From Oppiella nova (Eukaryota; Arthropoda; Arachnida; Sarcoptiformes; Oppiidae): a stretch of 33,893 bases of DNA. Location: the NCBI GenBank assembly GCA_905397405.1, contig CAJPVJ010000181.1, positions 1 to 33,893 on the forward strand. Reading direction: 5' to 3'. The position numbers were made by a program, and so were the translations under genes. The notes beneath the pieces are model-generated. The model was not told where the DNA came from, did not search any database, and worked only from the letters and a program-made list of their open reading frames with translations. Of the stretch, positions 31,797 through 33,893 are shown piece after piece. Position 1 is the stretch's first letter. The number at the start of each line of letters is the position of its first letter.

Positions 31797-32973
31797 GCTA
31801 AATAAAAGTGTTTTTAACACAAAACTGTTAATACTTAGTGACTCTACCATCCAATGCATCTGTAATTCAATATCTCAAACAACACTAAAAATATAATTAA
31901 ATCTCTTGTTCCCAAACTTTTTTGTTTGTACGAAAATGGTATGAAAAGTATGACAAACTCTCTCAAAGAGTTTCCTCACTTCCCATTCATTACCACTCAA
32001 TATATTGCAAAGCAATTGATGTGAAAATGAATGAAAATCTTTCATTAGAAGCGAAATAATGATAAGAAAATAAAAAGTTTCAAAAAAAGTTTTGAAAATT
32101 GTTTAAAAATTTCAAAAACTAACAAAAATTTATTTATAAAACACATAATACAGTGTATAGTGTTTCCCTTAATATAAGCTCACTTTTTCTATACAACTAT
32201 TAATGTCTTGTATTTATTCAGAAAGTTTTCATTTACAGAAATTAAATATTTAATGTTTAGAAAGTAATTATATGTGAAGTCATCATAAAGTTAATAAAAC
32301 TTTTGACGTAATACACAGATATGAAAAGTATTGGATTCAGTGACAAATTGCTACACTTTTACAGCAAATCAATGGTTACAAAGCTTTTTCTAAACTAAAT
32401 ATGATTTCCCAAACTAAATTTGATTTATTGTCATTTATTATCCCTTAATTTACTTACTTACGTTGTTTGTAACTTGCGATAATATCTCGCTATCTGATTG
32501 GTATAATATTCAGTATGTTGTATATGACATGTGTTGATATGTGTGTCAAAGTAACCATTTTTCTACACTCATCATAGCCCCCAACAACGCGCGCGCAGTG
32601 TTTGTCAGTAGTATTCACCAACAGTGAGGAAGTAGTATAGGTGTGACCCGTATGTGGTGCGCCTCACGTGTGCCGTAACGTTGTGTGTGAGTGGTATACG
32701 ACATGATGAGTGTTTGGAAAGTCGGTCATTTGGAAAGGGAATGATTACTACGTATTGAATGGCATAGCGTTTTGAGACTATAGTGGAGTTGCTGTTCATG
32801 AGTGACTCAATAGACTCAATGTTTAGCACTGTTTTGGTAGACAACCACTGAAACGGTGGATATTTTGACGACATTTTGCATTCAATTGAAGGCATCATAT
32901 GTTTAGTGATCAATGAATCAGTGGTTGAGACACACGAGTGACCAGTGAGTGAGATGTTTGGTCACAACAAGAC
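31797..32973. promoter_or_regulatory. Intergenic DNA and probable promoter region of the right-edge gene
   Basis: AT-rich sequence gives way after about 32560 to GC-richer DNA with a CG-dense GCGCGCGC at 32589-32596, likely the promoter or 5' leader of the gene starting at 32974. The 102-codon minus-strand frame at 32605-32913 was not judged real. Confidence 0.4.
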
Positions 32974-33893
32974 ATGTATTCTCGACATAAGCTCCGAAAA
33001 GAGCAACAATTACTTAATTTGAGACAATTGTCGCCTAAGAGTGGGTCCCAGTCCTCAGCGCCAGACAATGGCAACCAATCCGTGTCTCCGGAGAGCCACT
33101 CGTCGACCGCCGACTCGATGGCCAACCGGTCGTCGCTGTCGGCCAACCAGTCATCCAAAGCCTCGAGAGGTGTGACGAGAGTGACCGCCAAACGGGACAT
33201 GAGTTCCGCCAACGAGTCGCTCGCGAAGACTTGTGACACGAATTACAACTCAATGTTAAGATCTGTGAACAGGTCTCCGACGGTGAGGTCGCAGACACTG
33301 AGAAGTGCTGAACGATCGGTGACTGCACTCCAGACACGAACCACACATTCGCCGACCGCCAGGACTAACGCCAGTCTTCCGCAGAGTCTCGCATCCAATG
33401 CACACAAACCAAGTCTGACGCAAACGACGAGCAGATCCAGCGGTGATGGTAAGCAACGACAGCCACACACCAGTGATAAGACTGCGAAAGACGACGAGAC
33501 GCCACATAAGTCATTGTCGACGACACCGATGGCACCGACATGTGAAGCGGCCATTAGTCCTGAGATCCTGTTCTTAGTGCGAGAACAGGCGAAGTCCATC
33601 GCGAAGATCAACGCTCTGGAGAGGAAAGTCGAGCAATTGGTTCATACAATCAAAGGCCAGAATCTGAACGACACGTCTGGAGCGGACGTCTCGAACGTGT
33701 CCTCGTCTTCGACAATGAAATTAGTGAACAAAACGCTGAACGCGTCGAAAGACCGGATGGCGGTGTCGGACGACTCGGGCGGGGAATACAGTCGCGCGAC
33801 CACCGCCTCAGACGAAGACGAACTCTCACTCCTTTTGGACCAAATCGTCAGACGTTCCCAACAGTTGCAGACAAACAGTAGTCAACACATCCA
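32974..33893 (+). CDS. Unrecognised Ser/Thr-rich protein with predicted coiled coil, partial (runs off the window)
   Basis: ATG 32974-32976 follows an in-frame TGA at 32950-32952 and opens a frame of 306 codons that reaches the window edge without a stop. The N-terminus is basic (MYSRHKLRKEQQLLNLRQL). Residues about 20-190 are Ser/Thr/Asn/Arg-rich and probably disordered, with many SP/TP sites. Residues about 195-229 form a heptad-like coiled coil (EQAKSIAKINALERKVEQL). After another Ser-rich acidic stretch, DELSLLLDQIVRRSQQLQ begins a second helix. The make-up suits a cytoskeletal or centrosomal scaffold, but this is only a guess. A donor-like GGTAAGC near 33449 could mark an intron, although the frame stays open beyond it. 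Long minus-strand frames over the same bases are shadows. Confidence 0.65.
   Translation, partial: MYSRHKLRKEQQLLNLRQLSPKSGSQSSAPDNGNQSVSPESHSSTADSMANRSSLSANQSSKASRGVTRVTAKRDMSSANESLAKTCDTNYNSMLRSVNRSPTVRSQTLRSAERSVTALQTRTTHSPTARTNASLPQSLASNAHKPSLTQTTSRSSGDGKQRQPHTSDKTAKDDETPHKSLSTTPMAPTCEAAISPEILFLVREQAKSIAKINALERKVEQLVHTIKGQNLNDTSGADVSNVSSSSTMKLVNKTLNASKDRMAVSDDSGGEYSRATTASDEDELSLLLDQIVRRSQQLQTNSSQHI

Noticed and set aside
32605-32913. 102-codon minus-strand frame upstream of the right-edge gene
   Set aside because: No domain, signal peptide or splice support. It sits in the likely promoter region of the plus-strand gene.
33035-33611. Several minus-strand frames of 83-122 codons
   Set aside because: Shadows of the open plus-strand frame; their Cys/Trp/Arg composition is typical of antisense readings of Ser/Thr-rich codons.

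Overview
The window is eukaryotic nuclear DNA: very AT-rich, gene-sparse, with genes split by short GT-AG introns of roughly 50 to 450 bases. EB-module membrane proteins, a GASZ/ASZ1 homologue, BCAP31 and an AFG2/SPATA5-type AAA ATPase point to an arthropod. The compact introns and EB genes would suit a chelicerate such as an acariform mite. That placement is inference and was not tested by any search.

Layout. Positions 1-5600 are AT-rich, with several direct duplications, one of them around a single N that looks like an assembly gap. A cysteine-rich EB-type membrane protein gene (minus strand, 5682-7082) carries an internal tandem duplication. Positions 7100-11370 hold microsatellites, a 76-bp inverted repeat, a MITE-like element with TA target duplications and possibly one lone exon. 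A second, cleaner EB-type receptor-like gene with PPxY tail motifs lies at 11377-12552 (minus). Positions 14156-21913 form the gene-dense core: BCAP31 (+), ASZ1/GASZ (-), a divergent AFG2/SPATA5-like AAA ATPase (+), and a compact gene (-) joining a CARD-like N-terminus to an SMCHD1-type SMC hinge. Positions 22000-32900 are repeat-rich with no supported gene. They include a three-copy repeat family with a second N artefact, an inverted-repeat element enclosing a minisatellite, a 485-bp duplication, and inverted copies of a GA-rich unit that are circularly permuted relative to each other. An open Ser/Thr-rich coding region with a predicted coiled coil runs off the right edge (32974 onward, +).

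The genes do not form an operon and most look unrelated. Two bear on silencing: GASZ (piRNA pathway scaffold on mitochondria) and the SMCHD1-type hinge gene (in vertebrates, chromatin silencing). They flank the AAA gene, which shares a 332-bp divergent promoter region with GASZ. The best candidate for something undescribed is the CARD-like plus SMC-hinge protein, which lacks the GHKL ATPase expected of SMCHD1. Two other genes have breaks worth checking: an in-frame TAG in the ankyrin region of GASZ, and a first AAA module without Walker B and with a broken frame in the AFG2-like gene.
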